Below are positions 7,251 to 16,500 of a stretch of 27,044 bases of DNA, in pieces. Source of the stretch: a virus. The notes beneath the pieces were generated by a model. That model was not told the origin of the DNA. It made no database searches and saw only the letters and a list, made by a program, of their open reading frames with translations. Within the stretch, counting starts at the first letter, position 1; every line of letters begins with the position of its first letter. Where the stretch lies: positions 1-27,044 of IMG/VR virus record IMGVR_UViG_3300017773_000107; one strand, given 5' to 3'. Made by a program: the position numbers and the translations under genes.

Positions 7251-7811
7251 TCATGATTTCCGGCTTATTTTTGTTTGATCTTTCACAAAAGTGTGAAAGA
7301 AGTCAGAGGGCATATCGAGGCCGGCCTCGATACGCTCCCTAAAAAGTGCTTTCAGAGTCATAGGTTCTACCTTCTGTTTCTGAGAAGGCTCATAACCTTC
7401 TTGCACTGCAAGGTTAAGCAATTGCTCCGCCTTGTTATCTTCGCCCTTTCCGAATTGTACAGCAACCTCATTTTTAATAAGGTCACCCAACTCGTTTTCA
7501 CGAAGCCAGTTATACGCTGATTCGACTGAGTCTTTTTTTACAGTACAGCTGTAGGTTTTCTTAACCTCCACACCGCTACCGTCAGCGAGTTTCAAAGATG
7601 ACAACCCTTGCTCTGCTAGCAAATTAGGTATTATCTCTGAAGAAATCTTGTCTGCTTGTTCTTTTTTATATTTGATTGATTCTTCTAACCTCTCAATTTC
7701 TTCTTCATGTGCCTGTAATTCATGACAATATGAAGCCAATGTTTGAATGTCTGTTTGTTCTATTAAATGTTGTTGATCTTCTTCTAGATCATCTAATGTA
7801 AGTGTGCTCAC
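7251..7811 (-). CDS. Conserved coiled-coil phage protein (Gam/DUF7173-like)
   Basis: A 186-residue protein from a GTG at 7811. This start overlaps the preceding TGA as GTGA and has AGGAG 7 nt upstream; an in-frame extension to 7877 exists but would overlap the upstream gene by 70 bp. Residues about 25-62 form a coiled coil (HELQAHEEEIERLEESIKYK and on). Then come LSSLKLADGSGVEVKK, YNWLRENELGDLIKNEV, and a C-terminal MTLKALFRERIEAGLDMP region. This layout recurs in a widespread phage family usually left unnamed; the coiled coil plus small domain recalls lambda Gam-type host nuclease inhibitors, which is only a suggestion. The neighbour downstream is the SSB-like gene. Confidence 0.7.
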   Translation of the reverse strand: MSTLTLDDLEEDQQHLIEQTDIQTLASYCHELQAHEEEIERLEESIKYKKEQADKISSEIIPNLLAEQGLSSLKLADGSGVEVKKTYSCTVKKDSVESAYNWLRENELGDLIKNEVAVQFGKGEDNKAEQLLNLAVQEGYEPSQKQKVEPMTLKALFRERIEAGLDMPSDFFHTFVKDQTKISRKS

Positions 7812-8224
7812 TCCATTTCTCCTTTCTGATATATATCTATCCTTAATGGATAGTATGTTTGTTCTCGTTTGTCCCACTTCAATAGATTAAATTGTCCATT
7901 TGTATTGTCACTGACAATAGCAGTAGACAAACCTATAATTGCAGGATCACCTGTACACAAAATGTAATCATTTGGTGTAAAGTCTTTTAAGTTCTTTTTC
8001 ATTTTAAAAATAAAAGGTCCAGAACTAAAAATCATTTGTGACAACTCTGGTAAACAAATTACTAAATTACCAAACTCCGACGCTCCCAGAATATTCATAT
8101 TCCGAGGTGGATGTTGTAGCACGTATACTAAAGGATCGTTAGGTTCAGCTGCTTTATAATCTAAAAAATCTACTAAACTTCTACGATCGTATAGCTCAAA
8201 TATCTTGTTCCTTTGTTTCACCAT
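7808..8224 (-). CDS. Conserved hypothetical phage protein, 138 residues
   Basis: No known function. The C-terminal half (PNDYILCTGDPAIIGLSTAI, then NGQFNLLKWDKREQTYYPL) follows a pattern I recall from early genes of marine phages, with a small hydrophobic patch rather than a true membrane segment. The N-terminal half contains DPLVYVLQHPPR. It overlaps the small upstream gene by 29 bp and ends in a GTGA overlap with the coiled-coil gene, so it belongs to the same operon. It is probably a soluble beta-rich domain; nothing catalytic can be seen. Confidence 0.75.
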   Translation of the reverse strand: MVKQRNKIFELYDRRSLVDFLDYKAAEPNDPLVYVLQHPPRNMNILGASEFGNLVICLPELSQMIFSSGPFIFKMKKNLKDFTPNDYILCTGDPAIIGLSTAIVSDNTNGQFNLLKWDKREQTYYPLRIDIYQKGEME

Positions 8225-8369
8225 TATTACTTTCTTCTTTCTGTGTACTTTCGTTAACTTGTTTTGTCAACCCATCGATCTTAACTTGCATTCCAATTTT
8301 TTCACTGTTGCTTTTTTGTAGTTGTGCAACTAATGAATCTATTATTTCTTGCGCTGTTTGTTCTGCCAT
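8196..8369 (-). CDS. Small coiled-coil protein, first gene of the leftward operon
   Basis: A 57-residue polar protein from the ATG at 8369, preceded by GGAG at 6 nt spacing. An upstream in-frame ATG at 8480 is rejected because it would run through the promoter region and encode a hydrophobic low-complexity stretch. Residues 8-40 are heptad-like (EIIDSLVAQLQKSN...MQVKIDGLTKQV), followed by a charged tail rich in Glu, Asn and Thr. It is the promoter-proximal gene of the replication operon, the usual site of early regulators or host-takeover peptides, but the function is unknown. Confidence 0.65.
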   Translation of the reverse strand: MAEQTAQEIIDSLVAQLQKSNSEKIGMQVKIDGLTKQVNESTQKEESNNGETKEQDI

Positions 8370-8388
8370 AACTTTCTCCGTTTTTTGA

Positions 8389-8417
8389 TTGACTTTATAT
8401 ATAACAATGATTATATA
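8389..8417 (+). promoter_or_regulatory. Sigma70-like promoter for the SNF2 helicase gene
   Basis: TTGACT (8389-8394) and TATATA (8412-8417) are separated by exactly 17 nt, close to the consensus -35/-10 arrangement. Transcription would begin around 8424, leaving a leader of about 12 nt before the ATG at 8436, with AAGAAAG as the ribosome binding site. It is interlocked with a leftward promoter in the same DNA. Confidence 0.7.
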
Positions 8418-8425
8418 AATGTCAA
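8398..8425 (-). promoter_or_regulatory. Sigma70-like promoter for the leftward replication operon
   Basis: On the minus strand TTGACA (8425-8420) is a perfect consensus -35 box. TATATA follows at 16-nt spacing (8403-8398), with another overlapping copy at 18-nt spacing (8401-8396). The first gene starts at 8369 behind GGAG. The -10 region lies inside the spacer of the rightward promoter, so the two polymerases could not bind at once. Confidence 0.7.
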
Positions 8426-8435
8426 GAAAGAAAAT

Positions 8436-9881
8436 ATGATAAAACATTATAAGTTTAAGACTAAGCCTTATGAGCACCAACTCAAGGCATTAGAAAAGTC
8501 GTGGGCGCAGAAAACCTACGCTTTATTTATGGAAATGGGTACCGGCAAATCCAAGGTCCTCGTTGATAATATAGCTATGCTGTATGATAGAGGCGCTATT
8601 CGCGGTGCATTAATAGTGGCTCCTAAGGGTGTGTACAAAAACTGGCATGACATAGAATTTCCTGTGCATCTACCAGAACATGTAGATCACACAAAAGTAT
8701 TGTGGGAACCAAACTTAACTAAGAAAAAACAAGCAGAATTAGGTACTTTGTTTGATGACAAAGGTGATCTTAAGATACTGATAATGAACGTAGAAGCTTT
8801 TTCTACGTCGAAAGGACTGGACTTTGCTCACAGTTTCCTTAACATATTCCTAGGGAAAGCCCTACTAGGAATTGACGAATCAACGACAATCAAGAGTCCG
8901 ACAGCTAAAAGAACAAAAAATATATTAAAATTAGGGGATCTCGCGTCGTATCGTAGAATACTAACAGGTTCTCCTGTAACTAAATCACCTCTTGACTTGT
9001 TTAGTCAATGTAAATTCCTGGACCCTTATCATTTAGGTTATGACTCTTACTACGCGTATCGTTCTAGGTATGCACATATGTTAGATAGAAATTTTGGTGG
9101 ACGACGTGTACAAATTGTAGGTAGCTACCGCAGGTTAGATGAGTTAGCTAAAAAACTAGAAAACTTTTCGTATCGTGTGTTAAAAGAAGATTGCTTAGAC
9201 TTACCAGAAAAAGTATTTACAAAACGTGTCGTAGAATTAACAGACGAACAACAAAAACTATATGCAACTATGAAGTCAGCAGCTATTGCAATGATAGAAG
9301 GTAAGGTTATGTCAACTGTAAATGTTATGACACAACTTATGCGCCTGCATCAAATCACATGTGGCACATTTAAAGCTGACGATGGCACAATCAAACATCT
9401 TAAAAATAACAGACTCACAACTTTAATGGATTGTCTAGAAGAAACTGAGGGCAAGGTCATAATCTGGGCAACTTACCGTGAGGACATCAAAAAAATAGTC
9501 GAATCTTTAAAAAAAGCTTACGGAGAAGCCTCTACAGTCGAATATCACGGTGGGGTGGATGCTACCCTTCGCCAGGAGCACATTGCTCAGTTTCAAGACG
9601 TTAAGGGCCCTACACGCTATTTTGTCGGAAACCCACAAACTGGAGGGTATGGAATTACCCTTACTGCTGCAAACACAGTTATCTACTATTCCAACAGCTA
9701 TGATCTAGAAAAAAGATTACAATCAGAAGACCGAGCACATCGTATCGGCCAGACTGGCAGTGTATTGTACATAGATTTAATTGCGGAAAAGACTATAGAT
9801 GAACGCATAGTCAAAGCACTTAAACAAAAAATAAATATAGCTAATGAAATCATGGGAGAAGATCTTAAGAATTGGATCTAA
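8436..9881 (+). CDS. SNF2-type superfamily 2 DNA helicase/translocase
   Basis: A 481-residue protein from the ATG at 8436; an in-frame ATG at 8349 would span the promoter and is rejected. Visible motifs: Q-like YEHQLKAL near residue 13, Walker A MGTGKS (34-39), Walker B IDEST (146-150; DEST in place of DEAH, as in many phage members), motif III LTGSPVT (177-182), motif IV region VIIWATYREDI, motif V GGYGITLTAA and motif VI QSEDRAHRIGQ (429-439). The protein is a minimal two-lobe ATPase with no extra targeting domain. It may remodel or translocate on DNA during replication, perhaps standing in for a classical replicative helicase. It is the only plus-strand gene in the window and converges on the endolysin gene with a 4-bp overlap. 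Confidence 0.95.
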   Translation: MIKHYKFKTKPYEHQLKALEKSWAQKTYALFMEMGTGKSKVLVDNIAMLYDRGAIRGALIVAPKGVYKNWHDIEFPVHLPEHVDHTKVLWEPNLTKKKQAELGTLFDDKGDLKILIMNVEAFSTSKGLDFAHSFLNIFLGKALLGIDESTTIKSPTAKRTKNILKLGDLASYRRILTGSPVTKSPLDLFSQCKFLDPYHLGYDSYYAYRSRYAHMLDRNFGGRRVQIVGSYRRLDELAKKLENFSYRVLKEDCLDLPEKVFTKRVVELTDEQQKLYATMKSAAIAMIEGKVMSTVNVMTQLMRLHQITCGTFKADDGTIKHLKNNRLTTLMDCLEETEGKVIIWATYREDIKKIVESLKKAYGEASTVEYHGGVDATLRQEHIAQFQDVKGPTRYFVGNPQTGGYGITLTAANTVIYYSNSYDLEKRLQSEDRAHRIGQTGSVLYIDLIAEKTIDERIVKALKQKINIANEIMGEDLKNWI

Positions 9882-10345
9882 AGAATTATCGGTTCGTACG
9901 CTGTTCGGCCTTCTATCTTCTTTGCTTGCAATACTTGTTTGCGCCCTGTTCCTGGTTCTCTTTTCGCTGAGCAATGCACCCATCCAGAATTTGGATCAAT
10001 ACCATCATAGAACTCTAATATCAATTGATCAAACTCACAGTTTTTTGTAATCCAAGCTGCTAACTCTTTGTTGTCAACACCAGGTATCTCAAAGTCTGCT
10101 GCCTCACCCTGGGCATGCTGTGACTTAGCCGAAGATCCGATAGCCTCGCACAACTCTGGGCTTCTATAGCCTGAAGATATCATAACCGGTTTACCAAAAT
10201 GCTCGCGCACTGGTTGCAGGATGGACTCCGCTAGGTGAATAAGATTATTAATCTCTGCAGTTCCAGGTTCATTTTTTATATTCTTACGAACTGCTGTTTG
10301 AGATTTAACTAGCTCTGCTAGTGTAAAATTATTTGATAGGTTCAT
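9878..10345 (-). CDS. Endolysin, M15 family zinc peptidase
   Basis: A 155-residue peptidoglycan peptidase. It opens with NFTLAELVKSQTA, continues with LQPVREHFGKPVMISSGYRS and has the zinc ligands of the M15 family: H77 and D84 in SQHAQGEAADFE and H124 in GWVHCS. FDQLILEFY before the last histidine is also characteristic. It should cleave a peptide bond in the cell wall cross-bridge or stem at lysis. No signal peptide is visible, so export would depend on the adjacent holin-like protein, whose stop overlaps this start as TAATG. It is the last gene of the virion/lysis operon. Its end overlaps the convergent helicase gene and no terminator can be seen between them. Confidence 0.92.
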   Translation of the reverse strand: MNLSNNFTLAELVKSQTAVRKNIKNEPGTAEINNLIHLAESILQPVREHFGKPVMISSGYRSPELCEAIGSSAKSQHAQGEAADFEIPGVDNKELAAWITKNCEFDQLILEFYDGIDPNSGWVHCSAKREPGTGRKQVLQAKKIEGRTAYEPIIL

Positions 10346-10566
10346 TATATCATTCCTAATAATGTTTCAATAACAATTAAACCAACGGCCCCCACCGTAG
10401 TTAAAACAACCCAATAGATTTTGTCTATCTTGCCACCCAATTTCTCTACGTCCTTGTGCACATGTGATACATCACTTTTTAAATTATCTAAATCTCTTTT
10501 CACCCCGGTTATATGTCCTTGTATTGAAATTATGTGTTCGCGTTCTGTTTCTGGTTCCATTTCCAT
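10345..10566 (-). CDS. Holin-like membrane protein
   Basis: A 73-residue protein with an acidic start (MEMEPETEREH), an amphipathic helix predicted as a coiled coil at about 15-48 (VKRDLDNLKSDVSHVHKDVE) and one hydrophobic segment at the C-terminus (about 50-72, IYWVVLTTVGAVGLIVIE). This is the layout of XhlA/haemolysin-type holin accessory proteins. The gene is immediately upstream of the endolysin (TAATG) and abuts the stop of the giant virion gene (TAA then ATG). The role in forming or regulating the membrane lesion at lysis is inferred from topology and position. Confidence 0.7.
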   Translation of the reverse strand: MEMEPETEREHIISIQGHITGVKRDLDNLKSDVSHVHKDVEKLGGKIDKIYWVVLTTVGAVGLIVIETLLGMI

Positions 10567-13500
10567 TTATACTATCCCCCTTTGTCTTTGTCTAATAAGT
10601 TGTTCGTCTCTATTTAATAAAGCTGTTTCGTTCCCTGTTAAGCCAGTAGCTTCATTCACGGGCCCCGTTGCTGGCTGAGTCTCAGCGACTTGCACTGCTC
10701 CTGATGCTGGCAGCGGTGCTACTGGTGGCGCTGCTTGCGCTGTTTGATTGACCTGTGGTGTTTCTACAGCTGTTTGATTTTTACGTCTTTCGTCTAATCT
10801 TTTTTGCTGTTCTTCCATATATGCTTTTTCATATTCTTCAAAAGTTTTTACACTCCATTCAGATTTAAGAGTCTCTAATTCACCTATAGGCATAAAGTAA
10901 TCGTAGTCATAAACTTTTTCTACTTTAGGATTGTTTCTATATATTTCATTCATACGTGTGGTTAATCCTTTTTCACCAGTTGATAGTGGTGTAAAGTATC
11001 CTTCCATAATACCCATGGCTCTTGTCTCACCTAAACGATTTATTAAAACTTCTTGTATAACGTCGTCTTGCATTAACCTATCGTCATTTTGTAATAAAAC
11101 AAAAATTCTACCTTTGCTTTTACCTTTAAACCTATCTTCTCTTTCGTCGTCTGGAAGATTTGCAATTCTTTCAGCTTCAATTCTTTTTTCTGGTAAATTA
11201 TTTCTACCTTGAGCTGCTCTTACTGCTTTGTAAAACTCATATTGTTCAGCAAACGCTTCTCTATTTTGTTGGTTATAGGATGCTACCAACCATTCAGGTC
11301 CTCTATTCATATAGTCTTGGGTGCTAAAATAATTTTCTGTAGCTCTAGATGCTGGAAAAGTATCTTTAAAATCAGCTATTTTATAGCGCAAAGAACTTGG
11401 TAGATCTACAGTCACAGTAGACCCTCCAAACAATTTAAACAGTTCGTCCTTAAGAACAAGGGGAACTCCAGAACCTTTTTGAACATCACCTTGTAAAGCG
11501 TTAAATACTTTTTGAGCACTACTAAACCCACCAGGTTCTACAGTATTAAACCAGTGAGCCATAAACTTATCTATTTTTGTAGAAAGCCTATCTTGATTAG
11601 TAAAAATTGTTTTACCATTTTTGTCTTTACCCTTAGTTATTAAAGGCAATAAAGGTTCAAAACCAATGGACGTTCCAAAAAAAGTACCTCCTGCTAAATC
11701 ATATAAAGGTCCTGCTGTGTTAAAAAAAGATTTTAAAACTAAATCATCAACCATAGAAGGATCTAGTGTTTCTCTTTTTGGACCAGAATAAGTATTTAAT
11801 AAACTACGTGCTACAGAAGAAACTAAATCATAAGGAAGGTATCTAGACAAATCGAACACTTTAAATTGACCATCTACATAAATAGGTTCTTTTACAATAT
11901 TTCCATTTTTGTCATAAACAAAATTACCAGACTCGTCTTTAACTTTTCTTTTTATAATCTGACCTTTAGAGTTTTTCTTAGGAATTTTTGCAATAGGCAT
12001 TAACTGGCTGTATTTCATAAAATCAGGAGCAAAGTTTTTTTGATAGTTTCTAACTTGTCCTTCAGTAATACCTGTGTATGTGTGACCCAAACCACTAAAC
12101 ACCGCACCTGCACCACCTACAGCAGTGGCTTGTCCCATCAGTGTTCTGTATCCCATTTGTCTTAACATAGGATTATCGTCAGCTATGTGTTTGAGTGCAT
12201 AACCTGTAGTTGCCATACTTGTTCTAAGTATTTCAGCAGGGAAAGATACAAAGTTTCCAATAAAAGGAACACGTCTAAAAAATTTAACTAGATCAGGTAC
12301 CTTACTATACGTTGGATAAGTTTCTCTAATAGTGTATGCAGCAGCTTCTTCTATAGCTTGTTTTACTGTTTTAGCTCTACCAGTCATGGCACTAATTTCG
12401 TCAATATTAACACCAAACATTTTTCTCATATATTCCCCAACTTCAGCAACTGATCTAAATCCTACATCTCTTAACTGAGATTTAACAAACTCAGAACCAT
12501 ATAATTTCCATACGTTATCACCACCAGCATATAACTTAGTAGCTCCTTTAACTAATTCAGATTTGTTTATTCTTTCTGCTAGACCACCAATAGTTTTTAA
12601 TTGACCAGCTTTTATATCTTGAAGCACAGCCTGTAGTTCTGAAACAACAATGTTCTCGTCAATAACGCCAAGTTCTTTTTGTCTAGTTAAATATTTTATT
12701 AATTGTTCTTCGTCTGCTACTCTTCCTGCACCAAAAATATCATCCATTACCATTTTAAAAGCATCGGTTACAGAAGCGTTTCCTCCAATGTGTCCCATGT
12801 TTAAAGGAAAGAATGCTGCACTACCAAAGTTACGTGCTTGTGTAGCAGGAGAGAATACAGTTTTCATAGTTTGAACACCTGCTTTGTATGCTATAAGATT
12901 TTGCACAACAAAATTTTGATATAAGCTATCAAACAAACCACCCTGGCTTTGTCCTATAGAGTGAGCAATATCAGGTGATGCAAAATATTTAGTTATCTCT
13001 GGATTTAGTTCTCCTGTAATACCTGACATACGACCATCTGTTTTTGAAGCTATTCGTTGTGGGTTTAGTATACCGGCTGCACGTGCTTCTTCCCTGCTTT
13101 TAAATATCCAACCGTTTTCTAAACCATCATCAAGCATTCTTTTATACATCCTCATGTTCGAGGCTTGCGTTAGTAAGCTGGCTGTAGTTGTTACAACACT
13201 ATCTCTTAAACCACGTTGTTCTCCTAAAAATTTTCTAATGGCTTCTGGTAATTCTTCCCCTGTTCTTATTACAAGATCATCTAAAAATAAATTTTCTCTA
13301 GCAATATTAGACATAATATCTAATGGATCTCTACCTTCAATCCTAGTCTTCATCATAATTTCTTTTAAGTGTTGTTGAGCTTGAGCTTTAATACCGCCTG
13401 GATTGCTTTTAGCAACTTCTAATAGTGATTCATTTTTTTGAATTTGTTTCATAATAAAACTTAAGGCGTTTTCGTATATTTCTTTTTCTTGAGCGTTGAC

Positions 13501-16500
13501 AAGTCTTCCGCCTACTTTAGTTGTGTCTTCAAGCGCCGCTTCTATAATATTATATTTAGGATTATTAAAAACAGCAAAAGATTGTCTAATATATTGTTTA
13601 AGATTACTATTTAATAAAGCTTTTAAATCATTATCATCAGGTAAGATATCTCTAAAAGAAACTTTAATTTCGTCCAACACTTTACCAAGTTGTTTTGCAG
13701 GTCCTTGTAATGCTTCGTCGAGTTGATTAATTTTTACATTACCTTTTATATAATCTAACACTTGCTCTAACATAGCCTGTTCTCCAGCCGGAGATGTTGT
13801 ATTTTGATTGCTACGTTTTAAAAAACCAGTTGCTAAATCATGTGCTCTTACCTCTATCATTCGTAAAAGATCTTCTACTTGTGCTGTTCTAGCTTTTATA
13901 AATCTGTCTGTTTCACCTGAAATTCTAAAACGATCAGAGGATTGTCTAGCACTGTCTCTAAAATAAGCTAAAAAATTATCAAATCTTTTTAAACCAACTT
14001 CAAGAGCGTTGTCAGAAGTAACTTCAAACAAACGCCAGTCTTCATATGAAGGTAATTCTCCTTTAAATTTATCTTTCATAGATTTTTCAAATTGTTTACT
14101 ACCACCTTTAGTAGAGCCAGTAATAGATGTAGCAAAAGCTTTTCCAAACATTTCAGGAGTAGTAACATTAGCCGCTAGTCTTGATATAACATCACTACCT
14201 AAAAAATCAGAAAATATTTTAACACCACTGCCAATTCCAGAAAAAGCCTCACCCATTAAAGGCACATCAACTTCTAGGTTGCCCGCCTTACTAAAAGGTG
14301 CTTTTAATTTACCTGCTGCTAAATAAGACACAGGTTTAATAGCAAGTTCATCAGCAAGAGTTAATCCAATTCCGAGTACAGGAGCACCAATTTCTTTAAC
14401 AACAGGAACAGCACCAAATTTAAAAGCAGCTCCAATTAAAGGAAACATTCCTCCTATAATTGCACCATCTGCACCAAACCTTAATCTATTTCTAAAGTTT
14501 GCTAGTGCTAAATCTTTTCCTGTTAATTTACTTGTGTCCTCAAGTTCGTAGTTTAGAGGACCATCAAACAACAAAGGGTTGTCACCAAAATATTCATTAA
14601 CTGAATTGTAAGGACCACCTGCAACAATGTCAGTCATTCCAAAAGCAAGCGCATTGGTTCCTGCAGCTTTTGAAATATTACTAATAACAGTAGATGCATA
14701 TTTTGTACCTTTTAAACCTAGTGTAGATTCTGCAAACAAGTTTACACCAAACGCACCACCTAATAATTTTCTAAAACGATTTACTAGTTTATACGCTGTT
14801 CCAGCAGGTACTCCAAATTCTGTAGCAATTGTAGCTATCTTACCAAGAAATGTTTCAGGTTCACTTTTGTCCATTTCTTCAAAAGATTTCTTTAGTGCTT
14901 TTTGAAAACCAACGTCTTTATCAAATGCAGAGCCACCTAGATCTAAACCCATAGTTGCTATATCCATTATATCATAAGAGAGATTAACCAAACCCCTATC
15001 CATTCCTCTGTTTAATTCATCAATTGCGGAAATGTATGTTTGTTCTTCAGGTGTTTCAGGTAAGGGAGCTATCATTTGTTCGTACGCTTTATGCATTTGA
15101 GGAAAATATTCTTCAAACTGTATTCTGTCTACCTCGCCTTGATCTGTTTTAAAACCATTAGCTATGGTTTCAGCTAGCTCCATTAAATAAACACCACCAC
15201 CATAAAAATTAGCATTGATACCTTTTCGTATTAATGGGTTTTCTAACATTTTTTTAGGATTTAATAGTTCAGTAAACCTAAATTCTAATGGTTTTTTAGA
15301 AGATAAAAAATCTTGCGCATCTCTTTCTAATTGTTCTAAGTCTATAAGTTCTCGTTCTGCATCAAACTGTTCTTGTTCTACTGCAATAGACAAAGGATCA
15401 TTTGATCTCTGTCCTGAAGATACAAAACGATCAGCCATAACTTCTGGGTCTAAAGAAAATATTTTTTTGTTTGTACCTGGTTCTCCTATAGCAAATTTTT
15501 TTCTCTCTATAGGTATGCCGCCCATCGCATTGCCTGTATTTAAATTAATGTTTCTTAGATCAGCTCCAGGAGAATATTGTTTAATTATATTTTCTGTTTG
15601 CATTACATAAGGTATTTGACCTACTTCAGTTGCAAGTTGATTATAAGGTGCGCCAACAAGTTTATTGTTGTAACCAAATTTAGCTGGTTCATCTATGTAC
15701 AAAGTTACATTTAATTTTTTAGCTTGATCAACTATCTCTCTAATATTATCAATATCTTTCTGATCTATACTTTTTTGTTTTAAAAGTTTAGCAACATATC
15801 TATCAAAAGGTTTTTTAAAATCATTATTTAATGTTTTAGGTAATGTTTGTAAATTACGTAAAGCGTTAACTCCTGATGTATTAGCTAATTCTACAGGCAT
15901 TATGTGATCTGTTTCGTAAAAAGTTTGTGTGTAACTTTTTTCATTAAATTCGGTATTTTTTAATCTAGTTTTAGTAACATTAGGACTGCTTTTTGCCAAT
16001 TTTCCACTGTTTAAAACTCTGTAAGACAAATTATTTATTATATTTTCATTTTCTAATATAGAGTTTTGTAAATTTTTATTGTTTTTTATTGCAACGCTTG
16101 TATCTGTTTTCCAAACAAAATTAACTTGATCAAAAATACTTTGTTCTCTCTCACTTAATTTTATTCCATAGTCTTTTAGCCCAAGAACACGAGCTTCTTG
16201 TTTTGATCCGCTGTAATTTGTTGATCTATATCCTGCTTGTTTTGCACGATAAGCTGCATAGTCTTCTGGTGAATAAGAATATATTTTTTGATTTTGTGCG
16301 GCGTTTTTAAAATCTTTTTTAGAATAACCTTGTTCTTCTAAATTTTTTCTAGCTTGTTTTAAGTTCGGTATTTGTCTTCTAGTATTATCGTAAGCTTTAA
16401 AACCTGAGAGTCCTGCTGGAAACTCTTCACGTTTAAGACCCGCATAAAAATTTTTAGGTAAATCAACTCTACCTTTATCATTTATCAAAGCTTTGTAATA

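Noticed and set aside
7812-7877. N-terminal extension of the coiled-coil gene to 7877
   Set aside because: It overlaps the 138-residue gene by 70 bp. The GTG at 7811 has AGGAG upstream and a GTGA overlap with the previous stop.
8370-8480. Longer open frames on both strands reaching through the divergent region (leftward start at 8480, rightward start at 8349)
   Set aside because: They would encode low-complexity hydrophobic leaders across the promoters. ATGs at 8369 and 8436 have ribosome binding sites and fit the promoter positions.
4660-9881. TOTE-like defence/conflict system from the AEP primase plus SNF2 helicase
   Set aside because: The genes are separate, on opposite strands and embedded in an ordinary phage replication module with polymerase and SSB-like genes; replication is the simpler explanation.
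9855-9885. Possible terminator at the end of the helicase gene (AGATC...GATCT)
   Set aside because: Only five pairs around a ten-base loop, no U-tract on either strand, and the stem lies inside coding sequence.
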